This document shows positions 16,312-24,131 of a stretch of DNA of 64,000 bases, piece after piece. Within the stretch, counting starts at the first letter, position 1; each line of letters begins with the position of its first letter. The DNA lies in contig NC_012522.1 in the NCBI RefSeq assembly GCF_000010805.1, positions 744,001 to 808,000 of the forward strand. Reading direction: 5' to 3'. The notes beneath the pieces are model-generated. The model did not search any database, was not told where the DNA came from, and was given only the letters and a program-made list of their open reading frames with translations. Origin of the DNA: Rhodococcus opacus B4. Lineage in GTDB: Bacteria > Actinomycetota > Actinomycetes > Mycobacteriales > Mycobacteriaceae. A program made the translations under genes and the position numbers.

Positions 16312-16385
16312 GCCCTCGTATCCCAATTGGCAGAGGAAACGGATTCAAAACCCGTCCAGTGTGAGTTCGAGTCTCACCGAGGGCA
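16312..16385 (+). tRNA. tRNA-Leu (anticodon CAA), short variable loop
   Basis: A 74-base cloverleaf: acceptor stem GCCCTCG/CGAGGGC, T-arm GTGAG-TTCGAGT-CTCAC, anticodon loop TTCAAAA with CAA at 16346-16348. The CCA end is not encoded (CCG follows the discriminator A). The variable loop is about five bases, unlike the long arm of ordinary leucine tRNAs. The anticodon-stem pair next to the loop is A-C (16343/16351). The same genomic slot beside pdtaR holds a Leu-CAA tRNA gene in mycobacteria, which supports the Leu assignment. Confidence 0.88.
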
Positions 16386-16468
16386 CCGCCGGGATCATCC
16401 CCGCAATCGCAGGTCAGATGCATTCTCTGACCTGCGATTCGCGTCTCGTCTCCCCTACTGCGCCTGTG

Positions 16469-16921
16469 TCACCACTGGCCCGCGACCTGCCGGGTGGCGG
16501 CGTTGAGGCGGTTCCACAGGTTCACGCCGGCGATCGACAGCACGAGCGACGCGAGTTGCTCCTCGTCGTAGTGCCGGGCGGCCTCGTCCCACACCTCGTC
16601 CGGCACCGGGTCCGGACGATCGCTCAACCGGGTCATCGCCTCGGCCAGCGCGAGAGCCGCGCGTTCGGCGTCGCTGAAGAACGGCGCCTCCCGCCAGGCC
16701 GCCACCGCGAAGATCCGCTGATTGGTCTCCCCTTCCTTCTCCAGTTCACGCGCGTGCATGTCCACGCACACGCTGCAGCCGTTGATCTGACTCGACCGCA
16801 GGTGCACGAGGGCGTGGGTCACGGGCGGCACATTCGCCTTCGCGGTGGCCTTCCCCAGCGCGAGTAGGGACTTCATGGCGTCGGGAACGAGCATCGCGGG
16901 GTTGGTCATCCGGGCTTTCAT
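16469..16921 (-). CDS. carboxymuconolactone decarboxylase/AhpD-like protein (probable ECF41 target)
   Basis: 150 residues, carboxymuconolactone decarboxylase family, with the redox motif GCSVCVDMHARE (CxxC followed by His) seen in AhpD-like peroxidase-associated proteins. Such genes (COE class: carboxymuconolactone decarboxylases, oxidoreductases, epimerases) are the standard neighbours and targets of ECF41 sigma factors. The start ATG 16921 is followed immediately by a conserved N-terminus; the longer frame to 17494 runs antisense through the sigma gene and is not real. The gene diverges from the sigma factor, with a TGTCACA-N16-CGTC promoter pointing at it. Confidence 0.88.
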   Translation of the reverse strand: MKARMTNPAMLVPDAMKSLLALGKATAKANVPPVTHALVHLRSSQINGCSVCVDMHARELEKEGETNQRIFAVAAWREAPFFSDAERAALALAEAMTRLSDRPDPVPDEVWDEAARHYDEEQLASLVLSIAGVNLWNRLNAATRQVAGQW

Positions 16922-16936
16922 GGTTGTCTGCCTCCA

Positions 16937-16966
16937 GGGATATTCGGGTGGTGGGATATTCGGGTG
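16937..16966. repeat. 14-base direct repeat in the 5' region of the AhpD-like gene
   Basis: GGGATATTCGGGTG occurs twice, at 16937-16950 and 16953-16966, separated by two bases. It lies in the untranslated leader of the leftward gene, just upstream of the -35 of the rightward promoter. It could be a tandem protein-binding site or a local duplication. Confidence 0.7.
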
Positions 16967-16972
16967 ATGTGA

Positions 16973-16999
16973 TGTCACCTCGGCCTGTTTTCGTTCGTC
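16973..16999 (+). promoter_or_regulatory. ECF41-type promoter for the sigma factor gene
   Basis: TGTCACC (16973-16979), then exactly 16 bases, then CGTC (16996-16999), matching the described ECF41 promoter pattern TGTCACA/CGTC with one -35 mismatch. It would start transcription about 30 bases before the sigma gene ATG, giving autoregulation. Confidence 0.72.
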
Positions 17000-17007
17000 A
17001 CTGTCAT

Positions 17008-17034
17008 GACGGACCGCGACGAGGGAATGTGACA
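17008..17034 (-). promoter_or_regulatory. ECF41-type promoter for the AhpD-like gene
   Basis: Read on the minus strand: TGTCACA (17034-17028), 16 bases, CGTC (17011-17008), a perfect match to the ECF41 consensus. The -35 sits directly in front of the sigma gene ATG. The predicted transcript starts near 17001 and has a leader of about 80 bases before the ATG at 16921. Confidence 0.82.
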
Positions 17035-17035
17035 G

Positions 17036-17911
17036 ATGGACGACAACGAATTTCTGGCGCACCGCTTCGAGGAGAACCGAACGCATCTGTCGGCTGTCGC
17101 CTACCGGATGCTCGGCTCGATCAGCGAAGCGGAGGACGCCGTGCAGGAGGGCTGGCTGCGGCTCAGCCGCACCGGGACGTCCGAGGTGCAGAACCTTCGC
17201 GGCTGGCTGACGACGGTCGTCGGCCGCGTCTGCCTCGACATACTCCGATCCCGCAAGGCACGGCGCGAGGATCCCCTGGAAGCCCACGTTCCGGACCCGA
17301 TCGTGCGCGAGGTGGACGGGACCGATCCCGAGTACGAGGCGGTGCTGGGCGACTCCGTCGGTCTCGCGCTGCAGGTCGTTCTCGACACGCTGACGCCCGC
17401 CGAGCGGCTCGCGTTCGTGCTGCACGACATGTTCGCGCTGTCCTTCGACGAGATCGCCCCGATCGCCGACCGCACGCCCGCCGCGACCCGGCAACTCGCG
17501 AGCCGGGCGCGGCGGCGAGTCCAGGGGTCGGGGCCCACCCCGGACACCGACCCGAACCGGCAGCGTGAGGTGGTCGAGGCATTCATGACCGCCTCGCGGG
17601 GCGGCAGGTTCGACGACCTCCTCGCCCTGCTCGACCCGGACATCGTCCTGCGGGCCGACCGCGGCGCCGACGGATCCGACGTGGTGCGCGGAGCCCGCGC
17701 AGTCGGCGAGCAGGCCCTCACGTTCTCCCGCTTCGCTCCGTTCGGCCGGCTCGCCCTGGTGAACGGCGCGCCCGGGGTCGTGACGGCACCCGACGGAAAG
17801 ACGTTCTCGGTCATGGCGTTCACCGTCGCGGGCGGGCGGATCGTGCGGATCGACATCCTGGCCGACCCGGTCCGTCTGCAGCGTCTGCGCATCTCCCCCG
17901 GCGACACCTGA
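17036..17911 (+). CDS. ECF41-family RNA polymerase sigma factor with SnoaL-like C-terminal domain
   Basis: 291 residues. Sigma region 2 (about 10-75, AYRMLGSISEAEDAVQEGWLRL) and region 4 (about 115-170, LTPAERLAFVLHDMFALSFDEIAPIADRTPAATRQLASRARRRVQ) are followed by a SnoaL-like domain (about 180-290). In ECF41 factors this domain replaces an anti-sigma factor and tunes activity. The usual DGGG(K/R) motif after VLR appears here as VLRADRGADG, a noticeable divergence. The ATG at 17036 has GAGGG ten bases upstream. It diverges from its probable target gene. Confidence 0.92.
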   Translation: MDDNEFLAHRFEENRTHLSAVAYRMLGSISEAEDAVQEGWLRLSRTGTSEVQNLRGWLTTVVGRVCLDILRSRKARREDPLEAHVPDPIVREVDGTDPEYEAVLGDSVGLALQVVLDTLTPAERLAFVLHDMFALSFDEIAPIADRTPAATRQLASRARRRVQGSGPTPDTDPNRQREVVEAFMTASRGGRFDDLLALLDPDIVLRADRGADGSDVVRGARAVGEQALTFSRFAPFGRLALVNGAPGVVTAPDGKTFSVMAFTVAGGRIVRIDILADPVRLQRLRISPGDT

Positions 17912-17916
17912 CGACC

Positions 17917-17938
17917 CCGCAGGTAGCGGCGGTTTTTT
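17917..17938 (+). terminator. possible weak terminator after the sigma gene
   Basis: A short CCGC-AGGTA-GCGG stem-loop followed by a T6 tract at 17933-17938, immediately downstream of the sigma gene stop. The stem is only four pairs, so this is tentative. Confidence 0.35.
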
Positions 17939-18016
17939 GTGCCCGATCCTGGGGATCTGCGCGGTCCTGCCAGTACCATGGTGGGACAGGTACGCCCTCG
18001 AGCACGGAGGTCACCC

Positions 18017-18520
18017 ATGGAGCTCGGCACCGTCACTTTCACCTACGACGGGCGGGTAGCCCTTCGATTCCAGCAAGCGCTCTCGCACTCGCCGGAGAAG
18101 GTGTGGCGTGTTCTCACCGACCCGCAGTACCTGAAGGCCTGGTTTCCCGCCGACGTCGACTTCGACCTCACCCCGGGGGCCGACCTCGTCTTCCGGGTGA
18201 CACCGGAGCAGGTGCGCCGATTCGGGCTGCCCGCAGATCAGACCACCACCGGAACGGTCATCTCGGTGCATCCCGCGCACATCCTCGAATACCTGTGGGA
18301 CGCCGAGACGCTGCACTGGGAACTCGTTCCCGACGGCAGCGGCGGCTGCTGGCTGACGCTCACCCACACCGTAGAGGAAGAAGAATCCGCCTACGCACAC
18401 GCCGCCGGCTGGCACGCGGGGCTCGAGGTCGTCGAAGCGCAACTGGACGGCCGCGAAGTCGACTGGTCACTGTGGGACCGGGCCGACGAACTCGCCTCGT
18501 CGTACCGCAAGACGTCCTGA
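18017..18520 (+). CDS. SRPBCC/AHSA1-type protein
   Basis: 167 residues, START-like SRPBCC fold of the activator-of-Hsp90-homologue type: FQQALSHSPEKVWRVLTDPQYLKAWFPADVDFDLTPGAD near the N-terminus, and a long C-terminal helix region (HAAGWHAGLEVVEAQLDG). These proteins bind hydrophobic ligands; the ligand is unknown. GGAGG stands six bases before the ATG at 18017, favouring this start over the longer frame from 17939. It lies between the sigma gene and the DUF4185 gene on the same strand, so it might be part of the sigma regulon, but no ECF41 promoter was seen directly upstream. Confidence 0.83.
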   Translation: MELGTVTFTYDGRVALRFQQALSHSPEKVWRVLTDPQYLKAWFPADVDFDLTPGADLVFRVTPEQVRRFGLPADQTTTGTVISVHPAHILEYLWDAETLHWELVPDGSGGCWLTLTHTVEEEESAYAHAAGWHAGLEVVEAQLDGREVDWSLWDRADELASSYRKTS

Positions 18521-18538
18521 CCACAGCGACTGGGAGGA

Positions 18539-19636
18539 GTGCGTATCCCGGACAGCACCACCACACCGGCAGCGACCTTCGTCAAGGAGGTCACCGGCGA
18601 GGCGACGCGGCGATGGGGTGTGCACGGCACCGACCTCGGCTGTCCGGTGCGCCTGGCCGACGGCCGGGTCGCGTTCTTCTTCGGTGACACGTTCACGTCC
18701 CGCGGCCGGAGCGGCACAGGGTGGCGCAGTCCCGTCATGTTGCGCTCCACCACAACCGATCTCCGCGGCGGCATCGAATTCGACTCCGCGGCAGGTGGCC
18801 GGACGGCGAGGGAGATCCTCCCGAACGCGCACGACGTCCGCGAATCACCCGACCGGGAATCGGCGGGCACCGAGTTCACCGTCGTTCCCGCGGACGCCGT
18901 CACGATCGGCGACCGGACCTATCTGTCCGTCGTCAGCGTGCACTCGTGGGCGGCACAGGCATGGCCGACGAACTTCACGTATCTCGCCTGGTCCGACGAC
19001 GGCGGCGAGCACTGGCACCGGACCCGCGCACGCTGGGACAACCACGGCGGGTCGCTCGACCAACTGTGGACCATGGAACGGCACGACGGCTACGTCTACG
19101 TCGTCTCCAGCGCATTCGACCGCATCAATCCGGGCGGGATGATCCTGCGCCGGGTCCCCGAGGCGCGCATCCTCGAACCCGGGGCCTACGAAGACTGGGG
19201 CTGGGACCGCGGCACGGGCTGGGCCTGGGGACAGCCCGCGACCCCGATCCTGCCGGGCCCCGTCGGGGAGATGTGCCTGCGGCAGATCGACGGCACCTGG
19301 GTCCTGGCCTACTTCGACCCCACGGCGTACGCGATTGTCACCCGCACGGCGCGCCGCATCGACGGACCGTGGTCGGAACCGACGGTGCAGGTCGCCGGCG
19401 GCGGCTGGGGAGCCGCGGACGGCACGTGGGCGCAGATCTACGGCGGCTACATCCACCCGGCGTCCACGCGGGACGAACTGCATCTGCTTGTGTCGCAATG
19501 GAACACGACCACCGGGGATCCCTACCGCGTGCTGCAGTTCACCACCCCGCTGGACCCGCCCGTCACCCCACGAGCTCCGACTCCGACCACCGCCCTTCCC
19601 CTTCGAGTTCCACACCGCGGGAATGGAATTGGTTGA
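18539..19636 (+). CDS. DUF4185 domain-containing protein
   Basis: 365 residues. The sequence fits the DUF4185 family of beta-propeller-like proteins related to glycoside-active folds: GTDLGCPVRLADGRVAFFFGDTF, then FTYLAWSDDGGEHW and GPVGEMCLRQIDGTWVLAYF. No convincing signal peptide is seen from the GTG at 18539, whose SD (GGGAGG) is unusually close; a different start is possible. Catalytic activity is unproven in this family. The last 74 bases overlap the convergent transporter gene, so the C-terminal tail (about 25 Pro/Thr-rich residues) is antisense to it. Confidence 0.75.
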   Translation: MRIPDSTTTPAATFVKEVTGEATRRWGVHGTDLGCPVRLADGRVAFFFGDTFTSRGRSGTGWRSPVMLRSTTTDLRGGIEFDSAAGGRTAREILPNAHDVRESPDRESAGTEFTVVPADAVTIGDRTYLSVVSVHSWAAQAWPTNFTYLAWSDDGGEHWHRTRARWDNHGGSLDQLWTMERHDGYVYVVSSAFDRINPGGMILRRVPEARILEPGAYEDWGWDRGTGWAWGQPATPILPGPVGEMCLRQIDGTWVLAYFDPTAYAIVTRTARRIDGPWSEPTVQVAGGGWGAADGTWAQIYGGYIHPASTRDELHLLVSQWNTTTGDPYRVLQFTTPLDPPVTPRAPTPTTALPLRVPHRGNGIG

Positions 19637-21350
19637 GGGTGCTGCGGTGCCCCACGCTCACCACGATGCTGTCGGGGAGTTCGGTCCGGAGCAGGGTGTA
19701 GAGCGTGTGCTCGAGGCCCTCGTCGATCGCCGACGTGGCCTCGTCGAGGAAGATCACTGCGGGACGGGCGATCAGCACCCGCGCGAACGCGAGACGCTGC
19801 TGCTCGCCCGGTGACAGGATCCGCGTCCAATCGGCGGTCTCGTCGAGCCGATCGCCCAGGTTGCCGAGCGACACCCTCGACAGCGCACCACGCACGACGT
19901 CGTCGGACGCCGTCGGCTCCTTCGGGTAGGCCAGTGCGGTGCGCAGCGACCCCAGCGGCAGATACGGCCGCTGGGACAGGAAGATGGCCTCCCCCGAGGG
20001 CCGCGACACTGTGCCGTCGGCGTACGGCCACAGGTCCGCGAGGGTCCGGAGCAACGTGGTCTTGCCCGAGCCGGACGGCCCCTTGACCAGCAGCGACTGC
20101 CCGGGGGTCACGGTGAGCGCGAGGCCCTCGATGAGGGTCTCCCCCGTCGGGATGCGCACGTCCAGCTTCTCGACCTGCAGATCGTCGCCCGACTTGCCGG
20201 TCTTCAGGACCGGAAGTTCCGCGGCGTGCTGGTTGTCGTTGGCCAGACCGTTGAGTCGGATGAGGGTCGCGCGAAAGCTGGCGAAGTCGGCATACGACTC
20301 ACGGAAGAAGGACAGCGAATCGTGGACCTGACCGAAGGCCTGCGACGTCTGCATCACGTCGCCGAGGGATACCTGGCCGGTGAACAGTCGCGGACCCTGC
20401 ACGAGGAACGGGAAGATCACGGCCGTCTGGTTGACGGTGAGGTTCCAGCCGCTGAACTTCAACGTCCGGAAGACGATCTGCCACATGTTCCGGATGACGT
20501 CCGCGAACCGCCGGGCGAGGGTGCGGCGCTCGACGTTCTCGCCGCGGTAGAACGCGATGCTCTCGCCGTACTCCCGCACCCGGATCAGCGCGTAACGGAA
20601 GTTGGCGCCGAGTTTCTCGTTGAGGAAGTTCAGCTTGATGAGGGGCTTGCCGATCCAGAACGCCACCACCGTGGTCACCAGCACGTAGATGTAGACGAGG
20701 AAGATCATCGCCCGGGAGATCTCGACGCCGAACACCGTCATCGGTCCGGACAGGTCCCACAGGATTCCGGTGAACGACACGATCGACAGCACCGCGGTCA
20801 CCGCGCCCATCGACAGCGAGCGGGACGTGGTCACGAAGTTGGTGATGTCGGCCTGGATGCGCTGATCCGGGTTGTCGATCGCGTCGCCGAGGAACCGGTC
20901 GCGGTAGTAGGCGCGGCTGTCGAGCCAATCGTCGACGAGATGGTGGTTGAGCCAGGTCCGCCAGTCGATGTCGAGGGTCTGCCCGATCAGGTATTCGACG
21001 AGGGCCCGCACCACGTGGACCGTCGCCAGGATGGCGAACACGCGGAGGAAGTGCCAGAACGCCGACTCGTCCAGGTTCTGGATCGAATCGTAGAAGTCGT
21101 TGTACCAGTAGGAGAACAGCACCGTCATGCGCACCGCGAAGACCGTCGAGAGCAGCAGCACCGCCAGGATGGTCAACGGCTTGAGGCTGCGCCGCGGATT
21201 GAAGTACGGCGCGGCGAAGCGCCAGAACTGCCTACCCCATTTGGTGAAACGCGCGAGCAGTATCACCACGACGACGAACGCTACGACAGTCATGACGTAG
21301 GCCTTGAGCAGCCACATCGAGCTGTCCCATACGACGTTGTTCCAGTCCAC
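19563..21350 (-). CDS. SbmA/BacA-like ABC transporter (membrane domain plus ATPase)
   Basis: 595 residues, an ABC half-transporter with an ABC_membrane_2/SbmA-BacA-type N-terminal domain (about 1-340; SYWYNDFYDSIQNLDESAFW, YLIGQTLDIDWRTWLNHHLVDDWL) and a C-terminal ATPase. Walker A is GPSGSGKTT, the signature ILSPGEQQRLAFARVL replaces LSGGQ, and Walker B is AVIFLDEATSAID. Mycobacterial Rv1819c of this family imports vitamin B12, bleomycin and antimicrobial peptides. It probably acts as a homodimer in the inner membrane. The 3' end overlaps the convergent DUF4185 gene by 74 bases. Confidence 0.88.
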   Translation of the reverse strand: MDWNNVVWDSSMWLLKAYVMTVVAFVVVVILLARFTKWGRQFWRFAAPYFNPRRSLKPLTILAVLLLSTVFAVRMTVLFSYWYNDFYDSIQNLDESAFWHFLRVFAILATVHVVRALVEYLIGQTLDIDWRTWLNHHLVDDWLDSRAYYRDRFLGDAIDNPDQRIQADITNFVTTSRSLSMGAVTAVLSIVSFTGILWDLSGPMTVFGVEISRAMIFLVYIYVLVTTVVAFWIGKPLIKLNFLNEKLGANFRYALIRVREYGESIAFYRGENVERRTLARRFADVIRNMWQIVFRTLKFSGWNLTVNQTAVIFPFLVQGPRLFTGQVSLGDVMQTSQAFGQVHDSLSFFRESYADFASFRATLIRLNGLANDNQHAAELPVLKTGKSGDDLQVEKLDVRIPTGETLIEGLALTVTPGQSLLVKGPSGSGKTTLLRTLADLWPYADGTVSRPSGEAIFLSQRPYLPLGSLRTALAYPKEPTASDDVVRGALSRVSLGNLGDRLDETADWTRILSPGEQQRLAFARVLIARPAVIFLDEATSAIDEGLEHTLYTLLRTELPDSIVVSVGHRSTLNQFHSRGVELEGEGRWSESELVG

Positions 21351-21444
21351 GACCCATATCCCCGATCACGAGGTGAAACTCACCAGAAAAGATGGCGAAG
21401 TCTAACCCCGGACGTCGGTGATGGGCGAGAGATCCGCGCAGTGT

Positions 21445-21693
21445 CTACGAGCCCTTCTCCGGTTCAGGCTCTTTCAGGTTGCCGTCGTCGTCGACGTAAT
21501 CGTCGAAGGCGGTCCCCGACACCGTGCCGTCGGAGCCGGGCAGGACGACCGTCTCGCGGGCACCGGGCTCGTAGCGGGCGTCGATCTCCTCCACCTTCTT
21601 CCTGGCTTCGGCGAGCGCCTCGTCGTCGGGCACGGGAACTTCGCTCTCGGCCGGCCGGCCGGTCTTCTTCTGCTCGGGTTCGTCTGCGCTCAT
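21445..21693 (-). CDS. small acidic hypothetical protein
   Basis: 82 residues, strongly acidic, starting MSADEPEQKKTGRP and containing an Ala/Glu/Lys helix (DEALAEARKKVEEIDARYEPG) and a C-terminal DDYVDDDGNLKEPEPEKGS. No signal peptide, membrane segment or known domain is visible. The ATG at 21693 is preferred over the frame extending to 21762, whose extra residues look unrelated. It stands alone between tesB and the BacA-like gene. Function unknown. Confidence 0.6.
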   Translation of the reverse strand: MSADEPEQKKTGRPAESEVPVPDDEALAEARKKVEEIDARYEPGARETVVLPGSDGTVSGTAFDDYVDDDGNLKEPEPEKGS

Positions 21694-21797
21694 GGTGCAC
21701 GTCCGTTCCGTCTCGGAGATTCCAGACCGACCATACGCCGCGGCCACCAGTTGAACTACCATTCAAAGCCGTTCGGTGGCAACGGAATGTCAGCGCG

Positions 21798-22676
21798 CTA
21801 TTGCCGCGGCGGGAAGTGCCGGATGAGCCCCTCCTGGACCACGGTGGCCAGCAACTCCCCCTCGAGGGAGAAGAATCGCCCCGTCGCGAGACCGCGGGAT
21901 CCTGCCGCGACCGGCGATTCGGTGGCGTACAACGTCCAGTCGTCGAAGCGGAACGGCCGGTGGAACCAGATGGAATGGTTCACGGTGGCCGCGACGATCC
22001 GGTCCAGTCCCCACGACAGACCGTGGGTGGTGATGATGGAGTCCAGGACCGTGGTGTCCGACGAGTAGCCCATGACGGCCACGTGGATGAGCGGGTCGTC
22101 CGGAAGGTCGCCGTCCGATTTCATCCAGACCCGGTTGTGGGTGAGTTTCTCCCCGGTGCCCTTCATGATCCACGACGGGTCGTTCGCGTACCGCATGTCG
22201 ATCGGCTTGAGCGCGTCGACGAACATCTTCAACCGGTCTTCGTAACCCTGGAAGTGGTCGCCGAGCGGCGGCAGCGTGTCCGGGAACGGGACGTCGGGTA
22301 CCTCGACCGCATGCTCGAGACCCTTGCCCCAGTCCTGGAACGCCGCCAGCATGACGAACAGTTCCTGACCGTTCTGCAGCGCGGTGACCTGGCGATTCGC
22401 GAACGCCCGGCCGTCGCGGTGCCGCTCGACGCGGTATTCGATGGGTTCCTTGACGTCGCCGCCGCGGATGAAGTGGGCGTTGACGGCGTGCACGGCGCGT
22501 TCGCCGCTGACGGTGCGGCCGGCGGCGACCAGTGCCTGGGAGATCAACTGGCCGCCGAACGTCCGGCTACCCACCTGCGCGGGATGCCGACCTCGGTATG
22601 TGTCCTCGCCGGTCTTCTCGAGATCGAGAAGTTCGAGCAGGGTCTGGAGATCGGTCTTCGCCGCGACTTCGCTCAC
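21798..22676 (-). CDS. tesB: acyl-CoA thioesterase II
   Basis: 292 residues, double hot-dog TesB enzyme that hydrolyses acyl-CoA to fatty acid and CoA. Features: LLDLEKTGEDTYRGRHPAQVGSRTFGGQLISQALVAAGRTV in the first half, VHAVNAHFIRGGDVKEPIEYRVER, and DSIITTHGLSWG followed by NHSIWFHRPFRFDDWTLYATESPVA in the second. It starts one base after the pyk stop and therefore is upstream of pyk in the same transcript. The order tesB-pyk is conserved with mycobacteria (Rv1618-Rv1617). Confidence 0.93.
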   Translation of the reverse strand: MSEVAAKTDLQTLLELLDLEKTGEDTYRGRHPAQVGSRTFGGQLISQALVAAGRTVSGERAVHAVNAHFIRGGDVKEPIEYRVERHRDGRAFANRQVTALQNGQELFVMLAAFQDWGKGLEHAVEVPDVPFPDTLPPLGDHFQGYEDRLKMFVDALKPIDMRYANDPSWIMKGTGEKLTHNRVWMKSDGDLPDDPLIHVAVMGYSSDTTVLDSIITTHGLSWGLDRIVAATVNHSIWFHRPFRFDDWTLYATESPVAAGSRGLATGRFFSLEGELLATVVQEGLIRHFPPRQ

Positions 22677-24095
22677 CTAGTGGTCCTCTTCGCCGATTCT
22701 GTGGACGTGGATCAGGTTGGTCGAGCCTACGGTGCCCGGCGGCGACCCCGCCACGATCACCACGAGTTCACCCTTCTGGTACCGGCCCAACCCGAGCAGC
22801 GCGTTGTCGACCTGCCGCACCATCGCATCCGTGCTGTCGACCGGGTCGACGATGAACGTCTCCGTCCCCCACGTCAACGACAACTGGCTGCGCACCTCCG
22901 GCAACGGCGTGAACGCCAGCAACGGCAACGGCGTATGCAACCGCGCCAACCGGCGCACCGTGTCCCCCGACTGCGTGAACGCCACCAACGCCTTCGCATC
23001 CAGGCGCTCCCCGATGTCGCGGGCCGCGTACGAGATCACCCCCCGCTTGGTCCGCGGCACATGCGTCAGCGGCGGCACCTGCGTGGACTCGTTCTCCACC
23101 GCCTCCACGATCCGCGCCATCGTGCGCACCGTCTCCATCACGTACTTACCCACCGACGTCTCCCCGGACAGCATCACCGCATCCGCCCCGTCGAGGACCG
23201 CGTTCGCCACATCCGAGGCCTCCGCCCGGGTCGGCCGCGAGTTCTCGATCATCGACTCCAGCATCTGCGTCGCCACGATCACCGGCTTCGCGTTCTCCCG
23301 CGCAATCTGAATCGCCCGCTTCTGCACCAACGGCACCTGCTCGAGCGGCAACTCCACACCCAGATCACCCCGCGCCACCATCACCGCATCGAACGCCAGC
23401 ACGATCGCCTCGAGATTGTCGATCGCCTCCGGCTTCTCCAACTTCGCGATCACCGGAATCCGCCGACCCACCCGGTCCATCACCGCATGCACCAACTCCA
23501 CATCCGCCGGCGACCGCACGAACGACAACGCGATGAAATCGACACCCAACCCGAGCGCGAACTCCAGATCCGCGATGTCCTTCTCCGACAGCGCCGGAAC
23601 CGACACATTCATCCCCGGCAGCGACACACCCTTGTTGTTCGACACCGGGCCGCCCTCGGTGACCCGGCAGATCACGTCATTGCCCTCCACCCCGGAGACC
23701 ACCAGACCGACCTTGCCGTCGTCCACCAGCAACCGGTCCCCCGGCTTGGCGTCCTCGGCCAGCTGCTTGTACGTGGTCGAGACCCGGTCGTGGGTGCCCT
23801 CACACTCCTCGACGGTGATCCGCACCTCCTCACCGTTCGCCCACGTGGTGCGCCCCTCCGCGAACCGGCCCAACCGGATCTTCGGCCCCTGCAGGTCGGC
23901 CAGGACACCGACCGCCTTACCCGTCGCGTCCGAGGCCGCCCTCACACGTTTGTAGTTCTCCTCGTGATCGGCGTGCTCGCCGTGGCTGAAATTCAGCCGC
24001 GCCACATCCATACCGCTCTCGACGAGCTCGCGAATACGGTCACCGGTGGCGGTAGCAGGTCCAAGTGTGCATACGATCTTCGTGCGTCGGTTCAC
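22677..24095 (-). CDS. pyk: pyruvate kinase
   Basis: 472 residues, converts phosphoenolpyruvate and ADP to pyruvate and ATP in glycolysis. Conserved segments are RRTKIVCTLGPATAT, ARLNFSHGEHADHEE, the signature IPVIAKLEKPEAIDNL with the catalytic Lys, VARGDLGVELPLEQVPLVQKRAI and LSGETSVGKYVMETV. The C-terminal effector domain is complete. The tRNA-sized spacer to gltD (36 bases) and co-orientation could allow read-through from gltBD, although gltBD is a lineage-specific insertion here. Confidence 0.96.
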   Translation of the reverse strand: MNRRTKIVCTLGPATATGDRIRELVESGMDVARLNFSHGEHADHEENYKRVRAASDATGKAVGVLADLQGPKIRLGRFAEGRTTWANGEEVRITVEECEGTHDRVSTTYKQLAEDAKPGDRLLVDDGKVGLVVSGVEGNDVICRVTEGGPVSNNKGVSLPGMNVSVPALSEKDIADLEFALGLGVDFIALSFVRSPADVELVHAVMDRVGRRIPVIAKLEKPEAIDNLEAIVLAFDAVMVARGDLGVELPLEQVPLVQKRAIQIARENAKPVIVATQMLESMIENSRPTRAEASDVANAVLDGADAVMLSGETSVGKYVMETVRTMARIVEAVENESTQVPPLTHVPRTKRGVISYAARDIGERLDAKALVAFTQSGDTVRRLARLHTPLPLLAFTPLPEVRSQLSLTWGTETFIVDPVDSTDAMVRQVDNALLGLGRYQKGELVVIVAGSPPGTVGSTNLIHVHRIGEEDH

Positions 24096-24131
24096 GGCTC
24101 GAGCCTAGTCGTCCCGCGCGCCCTTCTCCAT

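Noticed and set aside
16212..16468. Integration (att) site or island at the tRNA gene
   Set aside because: No integrase, no duplicated tRNA 3' end and conserved gene order on both sides.
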